From: Magnetospira sp. QH-2
Lineage (GTDB): Bacteria; Pseudomonadota; Alphaproteobacteria; Rhodospirillales; Magnetospiraceae
Reading direction: 5' to 3'
Length of the DNA: 64,000 nt
NCBI RefSeq assembly: GCF_000968135.1
Contig: NZ_FO538765.1
Location: 3,422,001 to 3,486,000, forward strand
The notes beneath the pieces were generated by a model. The model was not told the DNA's origin, searched no databases, and saw only the letters and a program-made list of their open reading frames with translations. Shown in pieces: positions 1 through 8,547 of the stretch (its first letter is position 1; the number at the start of each line of letters is the position of its first letter). The translations under genes and the position numbers were made by a program.

Positions 1-375
1 CGGCTTTTTCCGGCCGGCATGTTTCTTGACTAATTCAATGAATCGCTGGGTTGCCCAGACATCCGCCTGGCTCGGCGCCACCGGAATAATGATCTGATGG
101 GCGCGCTTGATCCCTTCATGCACGCCAATCATGTCCGATGTTCCCACATCAACAATGACCTCGCCGGTTGCCCGGTCTGGGAGATCCCGTTCGTTCTTTA
201 GCTGCGGCTCGTAGCCTTCGTCGCCGCGCAGCTCGAGCACATCGCGCAAGGTCGCCTGCGGATCCAGATCGCAGACGGTGACCTTGTCGCCCCGGGCAGC
301 CAGCCAAAGAGCCAGATTGAAGGCCGCGGTGCTTTTACCCGTGCCACCTTTGAGATTGCCGACCAATGTAATCAT
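1..375 (-). CDS. ParA-like partition ATPase, 3' end cut by window edge
   Basis: The first 125 residues are visible and no stop is reached, so the C-terminus lies outside the window. The protein opens with a deviant Walker A motif (KGGTGKST at residues 9-16), followed by a CDLDPQ motif near residue 39 and an IVDVGTSD stretch near residue 75, as in small ParA/MinD-type ATPases. Such proteins dimerise on ATP and position DNA or protein cargo on the nucleoid. It lies 18 bp downstream of the LolA-like gene on the same strand, so it may be the last gene of the sulfur-globule-like operon. A role in positioning a cargo of that operon is inference only. No ParB-like partner is visible. Confidence 0.85.
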   Translation of the reverse strand, partial: MITLVGNLKGGTGKSTAAFNLALWLAARGDKVTVCDLDPQATLRDVLELRGDEGYEPQLKNERDLPDRATGEVIVDVGTSDMIGVHEGIKRAHQIIIPVAPSQADVWATQRFIELVKKHAGRKKP

Positions 376-393
376 TCAGCGTCTCCTTGTTTT

Positions 394-1257
394 TTAACGG
401 CCGTAGGGAGAGGGATAGCGATACTGCCCACCTTGGGCCGGGTATTGCTGTCGTTGCGGCATTTGCCGGGCTCCCCCTTGCGGCGCCCCCCCTTGTCGCA
501 TCCCGGCTGAGGGTGCCTGTTGCGGCTCCACTTTGCGATACCCTTGCGGGACTTGGAATAGATTCGTGTCCACCGGTCCCACGGCCAGATTCCGCAATTC
601 GCGCAATTCGCCATTGGGCAGCTGTTCCCGGATACGGACTCCCAGGTCGGGATCCAACCACCATTCGCCAATCTGCGGCTGTTGTTCGGGCTCGGTATAG
701 GTGGCTTTCCAGTGCAGGGTATCGCGACCAAGCACGGTTTCCTTTGCAACAAATTCCACCTGCATGACTTTGCCGTCGCTGCTTTCCCGCCGAACCACCT
801 GCTTGCTTTTCGGGTCCCAGTAAACGGTCATGGTCCCCTGGGTCTTGCCCCCGCTGATCCGATAGGCTTCGGCGTTGATGGTCCCAGCCATCTTGGCCCC
901 CAACGGCGTGCATGTCATCCCCGAGGGCGGTGCCGCACAGGGATTGGCCTGGGTTCCCGCACCCTGTGCGGGGGGAACCTTGCCTTTGAACTGCAAAAAG
1001 GTTTTGGTCGCGGGATCCAATACCAGCATTTCGCCCGACTTGGGTTTCATGATCTGGATCAACTGCTTTCCCTGCCGCGCATACTCCAAACGAATGGCGT
1101 CCTGGTCGCGCAGAATTCGGGCTTTCTGGATCACTTCCCCGCCAAGCTGACTGACCGCATCGGCAGAAAATGGCAACTCGGCGGCTTTGGCCCCCGTCAC
1201 CGTCCAGACCATGGGCACTGTCAACAGGGCCGCCAAAGCCATGAACCCGAATCTCAT
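394..1257 (-). CDS. Secreted LolA-like/DUF4412-type protein with PYG-rich tail
   Basis: 287 residues from the ATG at 1257, which is preceded by AGGGGGAAAGAA. Upstream in-frame starts would only add low-quality sequence. Residues 1-25 form a signal peptide ending in AKAAE. The body alternates short beta-strand-like segments with phrases such as LVLDPATKTFLQF, which resembles the LolA-like fold of periplasmic proteins that bind lipid or hydrophobic ligands (weak similarity, from memory). The last ~45 residues are rich in Gln, Gly, Pro and Tyr and end in PSPYGR, echoing the tails of the two secreted neighbours. It is in line with the preceding minus-strand genes. The function is not known; a periplasmic carrier or scaffold is inference. 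Confidence 0.75.
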   Translation of the reverse strand: MRFGFMALAALLTVPMVWTVTGAKAAELPFSADAVSQLGGEVIQKARILRDQDAIRLEYARQGKQLIQIMKPKSGEMLVLDPATKTFLQFKGKVPPAQGAGTQANPCAAPPSGMTCTPLGAKMAGTINAEAYRISGGKTQGTMTVYWDPKSKQVVRRESSDGKVMQVEFVAKETVLGRDTLHWKATYTEPEQQPQIGEWWLDPDLGVRIREQLPNGELRELRNLAVGPVDTNLFQVPQGYRKVEPQQAPSAGMRQGGAPQGGARQMPQRQQYPAQGGQYRYPSPYGR

Positions 1258-1364
1258 TTCTTTCCCCCTACGCTGAGTCTCAGCGGTATTCCCCCAGAAC
1301 GCGCGGAGCCGACACCGTCGCCCAATGGCGAACGGTGCCGACATCCATACGTCTAGGTCCAGTC

Positions 1365-1757
1365 TTACTGGGCCGGAGCCGGAGCAGCCGGAGCCGGAGC
1401 AACCGGGGCGCCATAGGGAACGCCATACGGGGCACCATACGGAGCACCATAGGGAGCGCCATAGCCGTAACCCGGGTGACCCCACGGGCCGCCGCCGTAG
1501 CCGTTGTAGCCATTGTAGCCGTTATAGCCGTTGTAGCCATTCCAGCTATTGTTGCCACGACCGCTGCCGCTCATACCGAAATTGAAGCTGCCGGAGCCAT
1601 CACCAAAGCCGGAACCGGAGCCATCGCCCCAACCGTTGTTGTTGCCCCAGCCGTTGTTGTTCCACGGACCGCCGCCCCACCAAGCGGAAGCGTCGGAAAC
1701 CGCGATACCGGTGCCCAGGGCCAAAGCCAGGGCAGAGGTCAAAAGAACTTTCTTCAT
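1365..1757 (-). CDS. Sulfur-globule-like Gly/Asn/Tyr-rich secreted protein
   Basis: 130 residues with a clear signal peptide (MKKVLLTSALALALGTG..., cleavage near DASA-WW). The mature protein is low complexity: Trp-Gly-Asn repeats, then five NGY units, then four APYG units and a Pro-Ala tail. This composition and order match the sulfur globule protein family of sulfur-oxidising bacteria, which coat periplasmic sulfur deposits. That assignment is by composition, so it is likely but not certain. Mature chains of this type need no catalytic residues. The gene sits between other secreted low-complexity proteins and a LolA-like gene. The alternative is a generic glycine-rich envelope protein. Confidence 0.7.
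   Translation of the reverse strand: MKKVLLTSALALALGTGIAVSDASAWWGGGPWNNNGWGNNNGWGDGSGSGFGDGSGSFNFGMSGSGRGNNSWNGYNGYNGYNGYNGYGGGPWGHPGYGYGAPYGAPYGAPYGVPYGAPVAPAPAAPAPAQ
1410..1457. repeat. Four 12-bp coding repeats (APYG units)
   Basis: Four imperfect 12-bp units of the form RCCATASGGRRC run in tandem. On the minus strand each encodes one APYG-type unit of the sulfur-globule-like protein. They are coding microrepeats that can expand or contract in frame. Confidence 0.85.
1497..1541. repeat. Five 9-bp coding repeats (NGY units)
   Basis: Five consecutive 9-bp units, GTAGCCGTT or GTAGCCATT with one ATAGCCGTT, encode Asn-Gly-Tyr repeats on the minus strand within the sulfur-globule-like gene. 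Confidence 0.9.
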
Positions 1758-1881
1758 GAACGTCGTCTCCTATGCATAGTCAGGTCCCTTGATTAAAAGG
1801 GCCGAATACCGGTCTAAGGGACCATTACCTGCATTCGACTAGTTCCGTTCAACCTCGTTGGGTCGAGCGAAATTCTCTATA

Positions 1882-2448
1882 TTACCAATTCGAGTACCCC
1901 GGCCAGACCTGACCAGCCCCGCCATTATACGGCCAAGCGCCAAAGCCAAGTCCTTGGCTACCACCGCCATAGGGGGAGAATTCATGAGGTCCGAAGTAAT
2001 TATCAACCGTCGGGTTGTCCCAATATCGGCGCGCGGGCTGTTCATAGACATAGCCGCTTGAGGATGATCGAGGATCAGGCTGATAGCGGGGGTAGGCGGG
2101 AGCCTGTTGTTGCCCATAGCTGCCGGGACCAAAGCGCCGGTTATTCTGATCATCAAGCCGATCTTCAAGGTCGTCAGGCGGATACTCCAGACCCTGAGGT
2201 GCCACCGGATAGGCTGGCTGTTGGTGAAATCCACCTTGATGTTGCATCAATGGCGCTTTCGGCAGGTTCTCCATGTACGGCGTCTGGGACAGGGGGGCCG
2301 ATGGCTGCTGCTGTTGATAGTTTTGCTGAGCGGGTGGCTGCTGCTGCCATCCCGGATTGCTTCTCCAGGGATTGTCACCAACCGCACCTCGCTCCGAAAG
2401 GAGGAGGATGGCGGCGGTCCCGAGAAGGCATACCGTGATGGTTTTCAT
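1882..2448 (-). CDS. Secreted Gln/Pro/Tyr-rich protein, unknown
   Basis: 188 residues with an N-terminal hydrophobic signal segment (MKTITVCLLGTAAILLL...). The mature part is hydrophilic and low complexity, rich in Gln, Pro, Tyr, Gly and Asn, with a short acidic stretch (PPDDLEDRLDD) in the middle and a Gly/Trp/Tyr-rich end. No catalytic motif is seen. It lies 24 bp downstream of the next secreted protein and upstream of the sulfur-globule-like gene on the same strand, so it is probably co-expressed and exported with them. It may be a structural or matrix protein; I do not recognise a family. Confidence 0.7.
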   Translation of the reverse strand: MKTITVCLLGTAAILLLSERGAVGDNPWRSNPGWQQQPPAQQNYQQQQPSAPLSQTPYMENLPKAPLMQHQGGFHQQPAYPVAPQGLEYPPDDLEDRLDDQNNRRFGPGSYGQQQAPAYPRYQPDPRSSSSGYVYEQPARRYWDNPTVDNYFGPHEFSPYGGGSQGLGFGAWPYNGGAGQVWPGYSNW

Positions 2449-2472
2449 GGAGTGGTTTAGGTCCTTGCCTGG

Positions 2473-3003
2473 TTAACGCGGATAGCCGTACGGCGCGCCA
2501 TAGGGCGGCGGCGCATAGCCGTAGCCGGGCGCCGCATACCCATACCCATAGGGCTGTGGCCATGCCGGACGCCATATGGCCCGGGGTGGCGCTGCCGGAG
2601 CCGGCGCTTCGCTCGTGGTTGCCGGTTCCTTGGGCTGCGGTGCCATCGCTTCATATGGGGTGGCTGGCTGCCCAACGCTACCCTGCCAATAGGGTTGCTG
2701 CGGCATGGCCCCATAAGGCGCCGCATAGGATGTTGCCGGGGCGTTTGAAGTCGGCGCGGCAGGGGCCTGTTCCGGTTGCGCCGCAAACGAGGGCAGCGGC
2801 GCGGCAGGCGCGGTCGATGCCTTGGGCATTTCCGGCTGTCCTGGACGGGCCATCAGCACCGTGGAATGAAACAATCCCGGTGGTTCCGGCGGAACTTCCT
2901 TGGTCAAGTCAAGCCGGGCACCCGTCTGGGCAGCCTGCTGGGCCATGGCCGGAACAGCCAACATCAAACATGTCAGGGCAAGAAAGCTATGGATCACGCG
3001 CAT
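2473..3003 (-). CDS. Secreted Pro/Ala-rich protein with GYGY/PYG tail, unknown
   Basis: 176 residues with a signal peptide ending in AMA-QQ near residue 22. A short conserved-looking segment (LDLTKEVPPEPPG) is followed by a long Pro/Ala-rich region and a C-terminal run of GYGYAAPGYGYAPPPYG type. The tail resembles that of the sulfur-globule-like protein, which suggests a shared location or matrix. The start is 10 bp after the stop of the RND permease, so the two are very likely co-transcribed. No enzyme motif is visible and no function can be assigned. Confidence 0.7.
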   Translation of the reverse strand: MRVIHSFLALTCLMLAVPAMAQQAAQTGARLDLTKEVPPEPPGLFHSTVLMARPGQPEMPKASTAPAAPLPSFAAQPEQAPAAPTSNAPATSYAAPYGAMPQQPYWQGSVGQPATPYEAMAPQPKEPATTSEAPAPAAPPRAIWRPAWPQPYGYGYAAPGYGYAPPPYGAPYGYPR

Positions 3004-3013
3004 GGTCGGGACC

Positions 3014-6000
3014 TCACGTCTGGTCGTCCGAAGATTCGTTTATGGATGTCTTCAATCGGATGCCTCGACGCTTGCGAGCCTTCGAGGCGGCCGATGAAGC
3101 CGGTTTGGTTGCCGCCTTGGCGGCAGATTTCGGGCCTGCCTTTGACGCTGTCGCGGCCTTGGGTTTCGCGGCTGGAGCCTTGGCCGTTTTTGGGGCCGCA
3201 GGCTTGGCGGTCGCGGTCTTCTTGGCAGCCGGTTTCTTAGCCACCGCCTTCTTGGCATCGGGTTTCTTCGCCGGAGCCTTCTTGGCGGCAGGCTTGGCAG
3301 CCGGAGCCTTCTTGGCGGCAGGCTTGGCAGCCGGAGCCTTTGTCACTGCTGATTTCTTGGCGGCGGGCTTGGCAGCCGGTGCACTCTTGGCCGCCGGTTC
3401 TTCTTCCGGTGTCTTGTCACTGGTCGCGGCAAGAACCGCGGCACCGGTGGCCGCCCCCATGGCGGCGGCGGCAACGACCTTCGTATCAGACGCCGTCCCG
3501 GCGGGTGCTTCCTTGGCTTTGGGAGCCTCCGGTTCGGCTTCGATAATCGTCGGCTTGACCGGTTCTGGTTTGGCGGCCTCTTTGACCGCCGGTTCCGGCG
3601 CGATGACTTCGGCTTTCGGGGCAGGTTTCGGGGCAGCTACCGACTTCGGTTCCGACTTAGCCTTCGGCTCCGGCTTGGGCTCGGGCGCCTTGTCCACCGG
3701 CGGTTTGGGTGGTACCGGCGGGGTCGGTGGGGTTGGCGGCGTGTAGGGCGGTGGTGTCGGCGGCGGAAGATCATCCACATCCGATCCCCGTCCAAACAGG
3801 TTGCGCACGAACCCAAAGACGGATTGAAGCCCCATCCAGACGAACATGGCCATGGCCCGAATGACATAGAACGCCATGATCAAGCCGGACCAGATCTTCA
3901 TCCACAAGGGGGTCTTGAACTCGTCCTCGTCGTCATCCTGAGCACCGATACCCACGTCGCGGGATCCCTCGAGATGGGCGCCAGCGGCACAAGGAGAATG
4001 AATGTGGCCCTCTTCGGTTGGCACGCACATGGCCTTGCGGAAGCTGACGCAGCCCAGGGGAATCACCACCAGGGTCAATACCGTCGAGACCAGAACACCG
4101 GCCATCAATGAAATGGCCATGCCTTGGAAAATCGGGTCGTCGAGGATGACAAAGGAGCCGCCGACCAACGCGAAGGCGGTAATGATGATCGGTCGGGTAC
4201 GGGTGCGGCAGGCGGAAATGACCGCGTCTTGCACATCCATGCCTCCGGCCACGGCATGCTTGGAGAAATCCACCAGCAAAATCGAGTTTCGCACAATGAT
4301 ACCAGCAAGGGCGATGAACCCGATCATGGATGTGGCCGTGAACTCGCCACCGCCGATCATGGCGCCGATGATCGCGTGACCGGGAATAATACCGATCAGG
4401 GTCAAGGGAATGGGAACCATGATGATGGCGGGCAGGGTGAAATTGCCGAATTCCCAAACCACCAGGATGTAGATCAGGATCATGGCGGCGCCAAAGGCGA
4501 TCCCCATGTCGCGGAAGGTCTCGTAGGTCACCGTCCATTCGCCGGTCCATTCCATGGCCGACGCCTGACTGGAGGCAGGCGGCCCCATGTACTCGGTGGC
4601 CACGCGAACGCCGTCGGGGGACTCATACCCGTCGAGCAGGTCTTCCACTTCGAGGATGCCGTATATGGGCGCGCCCAGGCGTCCGGACACTTCACCGGTC
4701 ACGTATTCAAGCGGACGGAGATCCTTGTGATAGACCGGATCGTCAATGGTAAAGGCTTCGAAACGGCCCAATTCTCCCAGCGGGATCATGTTGCCTTGCG
4801 CCGACGGCACCGGCAATTCGCCCAGATGCCCAAATTGGCTGCGGAAGGCCATCGGCATTTGCAGCACGATATAGCGCGGTTCAAGGGCATGGCCGACCTT
4901 CACGTCGCCCATCTTGAAACCGCCCATGGCCATTTCCAACTGCCGATTGATGTCTTCCACCGACACGCCCCGACGGGAAGCCTTCTCCCGTTCGACCACG
5001 AAGCGCCAGGTATCGTACTTGGACTGCAGGAAATTATCCACGTCGACCACGGACTCGGCTTTTTCAAACAGGCGCGTAATGTCCTTGGCCACTTGACGGC
5101 GGGTTTCCGGGTCGGGGCCATAAATCTCGGCGACCATGGTCTGCAATACCGGCGGTCCCGGAGGCATTTCAATGATCTCGATCTTGGCGCCCATTTCCTT
5201 GGCGATGGGAGTCAGCAGATCACGCGTATAGCCGGCCAATTGATGGCTGGTGCGGTCCCGGTCGGACTTGTGCACCAACTGCACTTGAATATCGCCCATC
5301 CACGGCATGCTGCGCATGTACGTATGGCGGACCAAACCATTGAAGTTAAATGGCGAGGCGGTGCCCGCGTAGGTCTGAACCGACGTTACCTCGGGGATCT
5401 TCAACAACTCGTCGGCCAACCGGCTGGCGACGTTGGCGGTGACCGGCAGGGCCGTCCCGTCCGGCATGTTGATGGAAACGTTGAACTCCGGCTTGTTGTC
5501 GTGTGGCAGCATCTTCACCGTCACGGCGGTGGTCGGGAACATATAGCAGCTGAGCAACAGAGCCCCAATCAGGAAGGCGGCAAAGGTCCAGCCCTTGACT
5601 TTGCTTTCCAGTAACGGGTTCAAAATATTGCTGAACAGCTTCCCCAGCTTCTCGTTCTGGGAATGCTCCTTTTGCTCCATCTTGTGCAGCTTGGCCATGC
5701 TCGGCCGAATACGCTGGGCCAGCCAGGGCGTAAAGATGAAGGCGGCGAACAGCGAAAACAGCATGGCTACCGAGCCCAAGGCCGGGATCGGTTCCATATA
5801 GGGACCCATCATGCCGGACACGAAGCCCATGGGCAGCAGTGCCGCAATCACCGTAAAGGTGGCAAGAATGGTCGGGTTGCCCACTTCGCGCACCGCGTCG
5901 ATGGAGACGGACACATCAATCGTGCCCTCTTCCAGCCATCGCCGGTAAATGTTCTCGATCACCACAATGGCGTCATCCACCAAAATGCCGATGGAGAAGA

Positions 6001-7357
6001 TCAACGCGAACAGGGACACGCGGTCGATGGTATAGCCCATCAACCAGGCGGCAAGCACGGTCACCAGAATCACCACCGGGATCACGATCAACACCACGAT
6101 GGCGGCCCGCAGACCGAGCGCCAGGAAGATGAAGATGGTCACCACACCGGTGGCCACGAACAGCTTGAAGACCAGGTTGTTCACCTTGTCATTGGCGGTC
6201 TGGCCGTAGTTGCGGGTGACTTCCACATGAACATTGTCGGGAATCTGACTGCCCTTGAGCCGTTCCACATGTTCCAAGATTGCCGAGGCCACGGTCACGC
6301 CGTTGGTGTTCGGCTTCTTGGCCACGGCGATGGTCACCGCAGGCGCGCCCACGGGCGCCAGATCCTGTTCCGCCGCGCGCTGGCTATGCGCTTCCTCGTC
6401 GGCCAGATCGGTCTCGCCATCATCGCTCACGAAGACTTCGCCCCGGGGAATGCCATAGGCCGGGCCGGTATAGTATGAGACCACGCTCGTCGCGTCTTCG
6501 GTGGCTTCCGTCACGACGGCCACGTCGCGCACATAAACCGGGCTGCCATGGTGGACCCCCACCATCAGGCGCTCGATATCCTTGGCCCGGCGCAAGAAAG
6601 AACCGGTATAGAGGGTAAAGCTCGTTTCACCGATTTCCGCCGTGCCGACACCCCGCTCGGCATTGGCCGACGTCACGGTTTGCGCCAATTGATCCAGACC
6701 GATGCCAAAGCCGGACAGGCGCTCCGGATAGACCTCGACCTTGATGGCCTCGGAACGGCCGCCAACAATGAAGCTTTGCGAGGTATTGGGAACCTCTTTC
6801 AAGCGCTGCATCACATCTAGGCCGAGAAGCCGGAGAGCCGCCTCGTCCACTTCGTGGGACCACAGAGTCAGGGTCACCACCGGAACATCGTCAACGCCCT
6901 TTGGCTTGACCATGGGCTGAGAGACTCCGGGCGGGACCTTGTCCATGTTGGACATCAGCTTGTCCCAGAGCTTGATCAGCGAAGGCTCCATGGCCTCGCC
7001 GACCTCGAACTGGACCGTCACCATGCCGCCATCGCGCTTGGACATGGAATAGACGTGTTTGACCCCCGGGATTTCACTCATCAATCGCTCGAGAGGATCC
7101 GTGGCCAGACTGGCGACCTGTTCGGCGGACGCGCCTTGGTATTGGAAGAAAATATCGACCATGGGCACGGAGATTTGAGGATCTTCCTGCCGTGGCGTGG
7201 ACATAAGGCCCAGGATACCCAGGGCTAAGCTGGTAAACAGGAACAACGGAGACAGAGGCGAGTTGATAAACGCCTTTGCCATGCTCCCGGCCAGACCGAG
7301 ATGTGCCTCCGGCTTGCTCTTGCTGTCTTCGTTGGTGTTTTCGTTTTCCGCAGTCAT
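3014..7357 (-). CDS. RND-family efflux permease with long Pro/Lys-Ala-rich C-terminal extension
   Basis: 1447 residues; typical RND permeases have about 1030-1100. The N-terminal ~1125 residues carry the family hallmarks: a first membrane helix followed by PRQEDPQISVPMVDI, and a TM4 motif GILVDDAIVVIENI with the proton-relay acidic pair. The TM11 region reads GIIVRNSILLVDF. After TM12 comes an acidic loop, a further hydrophobic segment at about 1150-1182, a Pro/Thr-rich stretch, and ~130 residues of Lys-Ala-Pro repeats resembling histone H1-like tails. If the extra segment spans once, the tail would be periplasmic. Its adaptor is encoded 45 bp upstream and secreted proteins follow directly. 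The substrate is unknown; sulfur-related or hydrophobic cargo is inference from context. Confidence 0.9.
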   Translation of the reverse strand: MTAENENTNEDSKSKPEAHLGLAGSMAKAFINSPLSPLFLFTSLALGILGLMSTPRQEDPQISVPMVDIFFQYQGASAEQVASLATDPLERLMSEIPGVKHVYSMSKRDGGMVTVQFEVGEAMEPSLIKLWDKLMSNMDKVPPGVSQPMVKPKGVDDVPVVTLTLWSHEVDEAALRLLGLDVMQRLKEVPNTSQSFIVGGRSEAIKVEVYPERLSGFGIGLDQLAQTVTSANAERGVGTAEIGETSFTLYTGSFLRRAKDIERLMVGVHHGSPVYVRDVAVVTEATEDATSVVSYYTGPAYGIPRGEVFVSDDGETDLADEEAHSQRAAEQDLAPVGAPAVTIAVAKKPNTNGVTVASAILEHVERLKGSQIPDNVHVEVTRNYGQTANDKVNNLVFKLFVATGVVTIFIFLALGLRAAIVVLIVIPVVILVTVLAAWLMGYTIDRVSLFALIFSIGILVDDAIVVIENIYRRWLEEGTIDVSVSIDAVREVGNPTILATFTVIAALLPMGFVSGMMGPYMEPIPALGSVAMLFSLFAAFIFTPWLAQRIRPSMAKLHKMEQKEHSQNEKLGKLFSNILNPLLESKVKGWTFAAFLIGALLLSCYMFPTTAVTVKMLPHDNKPEFNVSINMPDGTALPVTANVASRLADELLKIPEVTSVQTYAGTASPFNFNGLVRHTYMRSMPWMGDIQVQLVHKSDRDRTSHQLAGYTRDLLTPIAKEMGAKIEIIEMPPGPPVLQTMVAEIYGPDPETRRQVAKDITRLFEKAESVVDVDNFLQSKYDTWRFVVEREKASRRGVSVEDINRQLEMAMGGFKMGDVKVGHALEPRYIVLQMPMAFRSQFGHLGELPVPSAQGNMIPLGELGRFEAFTIDDPVYHKDLRPLEYVTGEVSGRLGAPIYGILEVEDLLDGYESPDGVRVATEYMGPPASSQASAMEWTGEWTVTYETFRDMGIAFGAAMILIYILVVWEFGNFTLPAIIMVPIPLTLIGIIPGHAIIGAMIGGGEFTATSMIGFIALAGIIVRNSILLVDFSKHAVAGGMDVQDAVISACRTRTRPIIITAFALVGGSFVILDDPIFQGMAISLMAGVLVSTVLTLVVIPLGCVSFRKAMCVPTEEGHIHSPCAAGAHLEGSRDVGIGAQDDDEDEFKTPLWMKIWSGLIMAFYVIRAMAMFVWMGLQSVFGFVRNLFGRGSDVDDLPPPTPPPYTPPTPPTPPVPPKPPVDKAPEPKPEPKAKSEPKSVAAPKPAPKAEVIAPEPAVKEAAKPEPVKPTIIEAEPEAPKAKEAPAGTASDTKVVAAAAMGAATGAAVLAATSDKTPEEEPAAKSAPAAKPAAKKSAVTKAPAAKPAAKKAPAAKPAAKKAPAKKPDAKKAVAKKPAAKKTATAKPAAPKTAKAPAAKPKAATASKAGPKSAAKAATKPASSAASKARKRRGIRLKTSINESSDDQT
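3270..3340. repeat. 30-bp perfect tandem repeat in RND tail
   Basis: A 30-bp unit beginning GCCGGAGCCTTCTTGGCGGC occurs twice without mismatch (3270-3299 and 3300-3329) and partly a third time (to 3340). On the minus strand it encodes the KAPAAKPAAK decapeptide repeats of the RND permease tail. Confidence 0.9.
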
Positions 7358-7402
7358 CGTTCCCCCTTCCCTATTCTCCGATTTCGGAGCGGCGGCCTTG
7401 GC

Positions 7403-8536
7403 CTACCGTCCGCCCGAGACCAGATTGGCGGGAGGATCGACGATGACCTGCTCCCCGCCACTAAGGCCGGAGAGCACGGATACATTGCCGTTTCCGAGCG
7501 GATAGCCGACCCGCACAACGCGAAGCGATGGCTGACCGTCCTTGAGGACGAACACCGAGGGCAAACTGCCTCGCCATACGAGCGCGTTTTCGGGGATCGA
7601 CGGTACCGCGCGCAATGGCACGGAACTGTCTGGAATGGTGACTTCCACATACATACCAGGTCCACCCGGCACGCCCTTGGGCAGGTCGAACTTGACCTTG
7701 ACCGTGTGGCGTTGGCGATCGGCCATGGGGAAAATCTGAGCCACCTTGGCCTGAATTTTGGCGCCACCGATATCAAGCCGGGCCGGAACAAACATGCCTT
7801 TGGAAAGGCCGTTCACCAACCGCACCGGCACATCGGCGATGATGCGCAGAAAATCCGTATGGGCAAACTCGATCAGCGGCGTTCCCGGTTGCACCGTGTC
7901 ACCGACTTCGGCCAGCTTCTCGACGATCACGCCATCAAAAGGCGCGGTCTGCCGGGCATCCTTCAATTTCGCATCAAGGGATTCAAGATTTGCCCGCGCC
8001 GTGGTGATGCTGTTGCGGGCCTGATTGACCCCGGCACCCTGAGCATAGAGATCGGCATGCCGTTCGAGGCCCGGATAGGTCCGGCCCATCATCTCGCCCA
8101 TGGGTCGGGTGAACATCTGATCAAACATGTTGGGCATTCCCATGCCCGGCATGCCCGTCATGCTGTTCGTCCGCGGCGAGATCAATTCCCGGGAATACTG
8201 GACCTGCGCGTTGCGCAAGGCCGTCTCCGCGTTATAGATCTGCGCCTGGGCGGCTCGGCGTTGCGCCTGAATGTCGTCATCGTCAATGGCAACGACCACA
8301 TCCCCCTTCTTGACGCTATCCCCTTCGGAGCCGGCGATGAATTCCACCCGCCCCGGGATCTGCGCTGTGAAGGTCGCTTCCTTGAAAGGAATCACCGTAC
8401 CACCGACCGTCGCCGTTCCGCCCACTTGGACGGATTGAACGACCATCGTCTTAAAATCTTGCGCCTGCGCGCTGCCCGCCACGAAGGCGCCAAGCACCAA
8501 CGCGGCGACCGCACTCTTCCAGCCCGAACCGTTCAT
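7403..8536 (-). CDS. RND periplasmic adaptor (HlyD/MFP family) with Met-rich insert
   Basis: 377 residues with a signal peptide ending AQA near residue 26. The order is a lipoyl-like half (around 60-90), a helical hairpin (about 90-200), the second lipoyl half (APFDGVIVEKLAEVGDTVQPG), then beta-barrel and membrane-proximal domains ending GEQVIVDPPANLV. This is the architecture of adaptors joining RND permeases to an outer-membrane channel. The hairpin carries nine methionines between residues 126 and 150, which is unusual and recalls the Met-based Cu/Ag sites of CusB-type proteins. It is encoded between the SCP-2-like gene and its permease. No TolC partner is in this operon. Confidence 0.9.
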   Translation of the reverse strand: MNGSGWKSAVAALVLGAFVAGSAQAQDFKTMVVQSVQVGGTATVGGTVIPFKEATFTAQIPGRVEFIAGSEGDSVKKGDVVVAIDDDDIQAQRRAAQAQIYNAETALRNAQVQYSRELISPRTNSMTGMPGMGMPNMFDQMFTRPMGEMMGRTYPGLERHADLYAQGAGVNQARNSITTARANLESLDAKLKDARQTAPFDGVIVEKLAEVGDTVQPGTPLIEFAHTDFLRIIADVPVRLVNGLSKGMFVPARLDIGGAKIQAKVAQIFPMADRQRHTVKVKFDLPKGVPGGPGMYVEVTIPDSSVPLRAVPSIPENALVWRGSLPSVFVLKDGQPSLRVVRVGYPLGNGNVSVLSGLSGGEQVIVDPPANLVSGGR

Positions 8537-8547
8537 TTTCTAAAACC

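Noticed and set aside
1410-1541. Short regular repeats that could be taken for a CRISPR-like array
   Set aside because: Units are 9 and 12 bp, contiguous without spacers, and encode amino-acid repeats in an exported protein.
4124-5614. Plus-strand open frame of ~496 codons opposite the RND permease
   Set aside because: His/Gly/Asp-rich antisense composition typical of shadow frames; the minus strand encodes clear RND motifs across the whole span.
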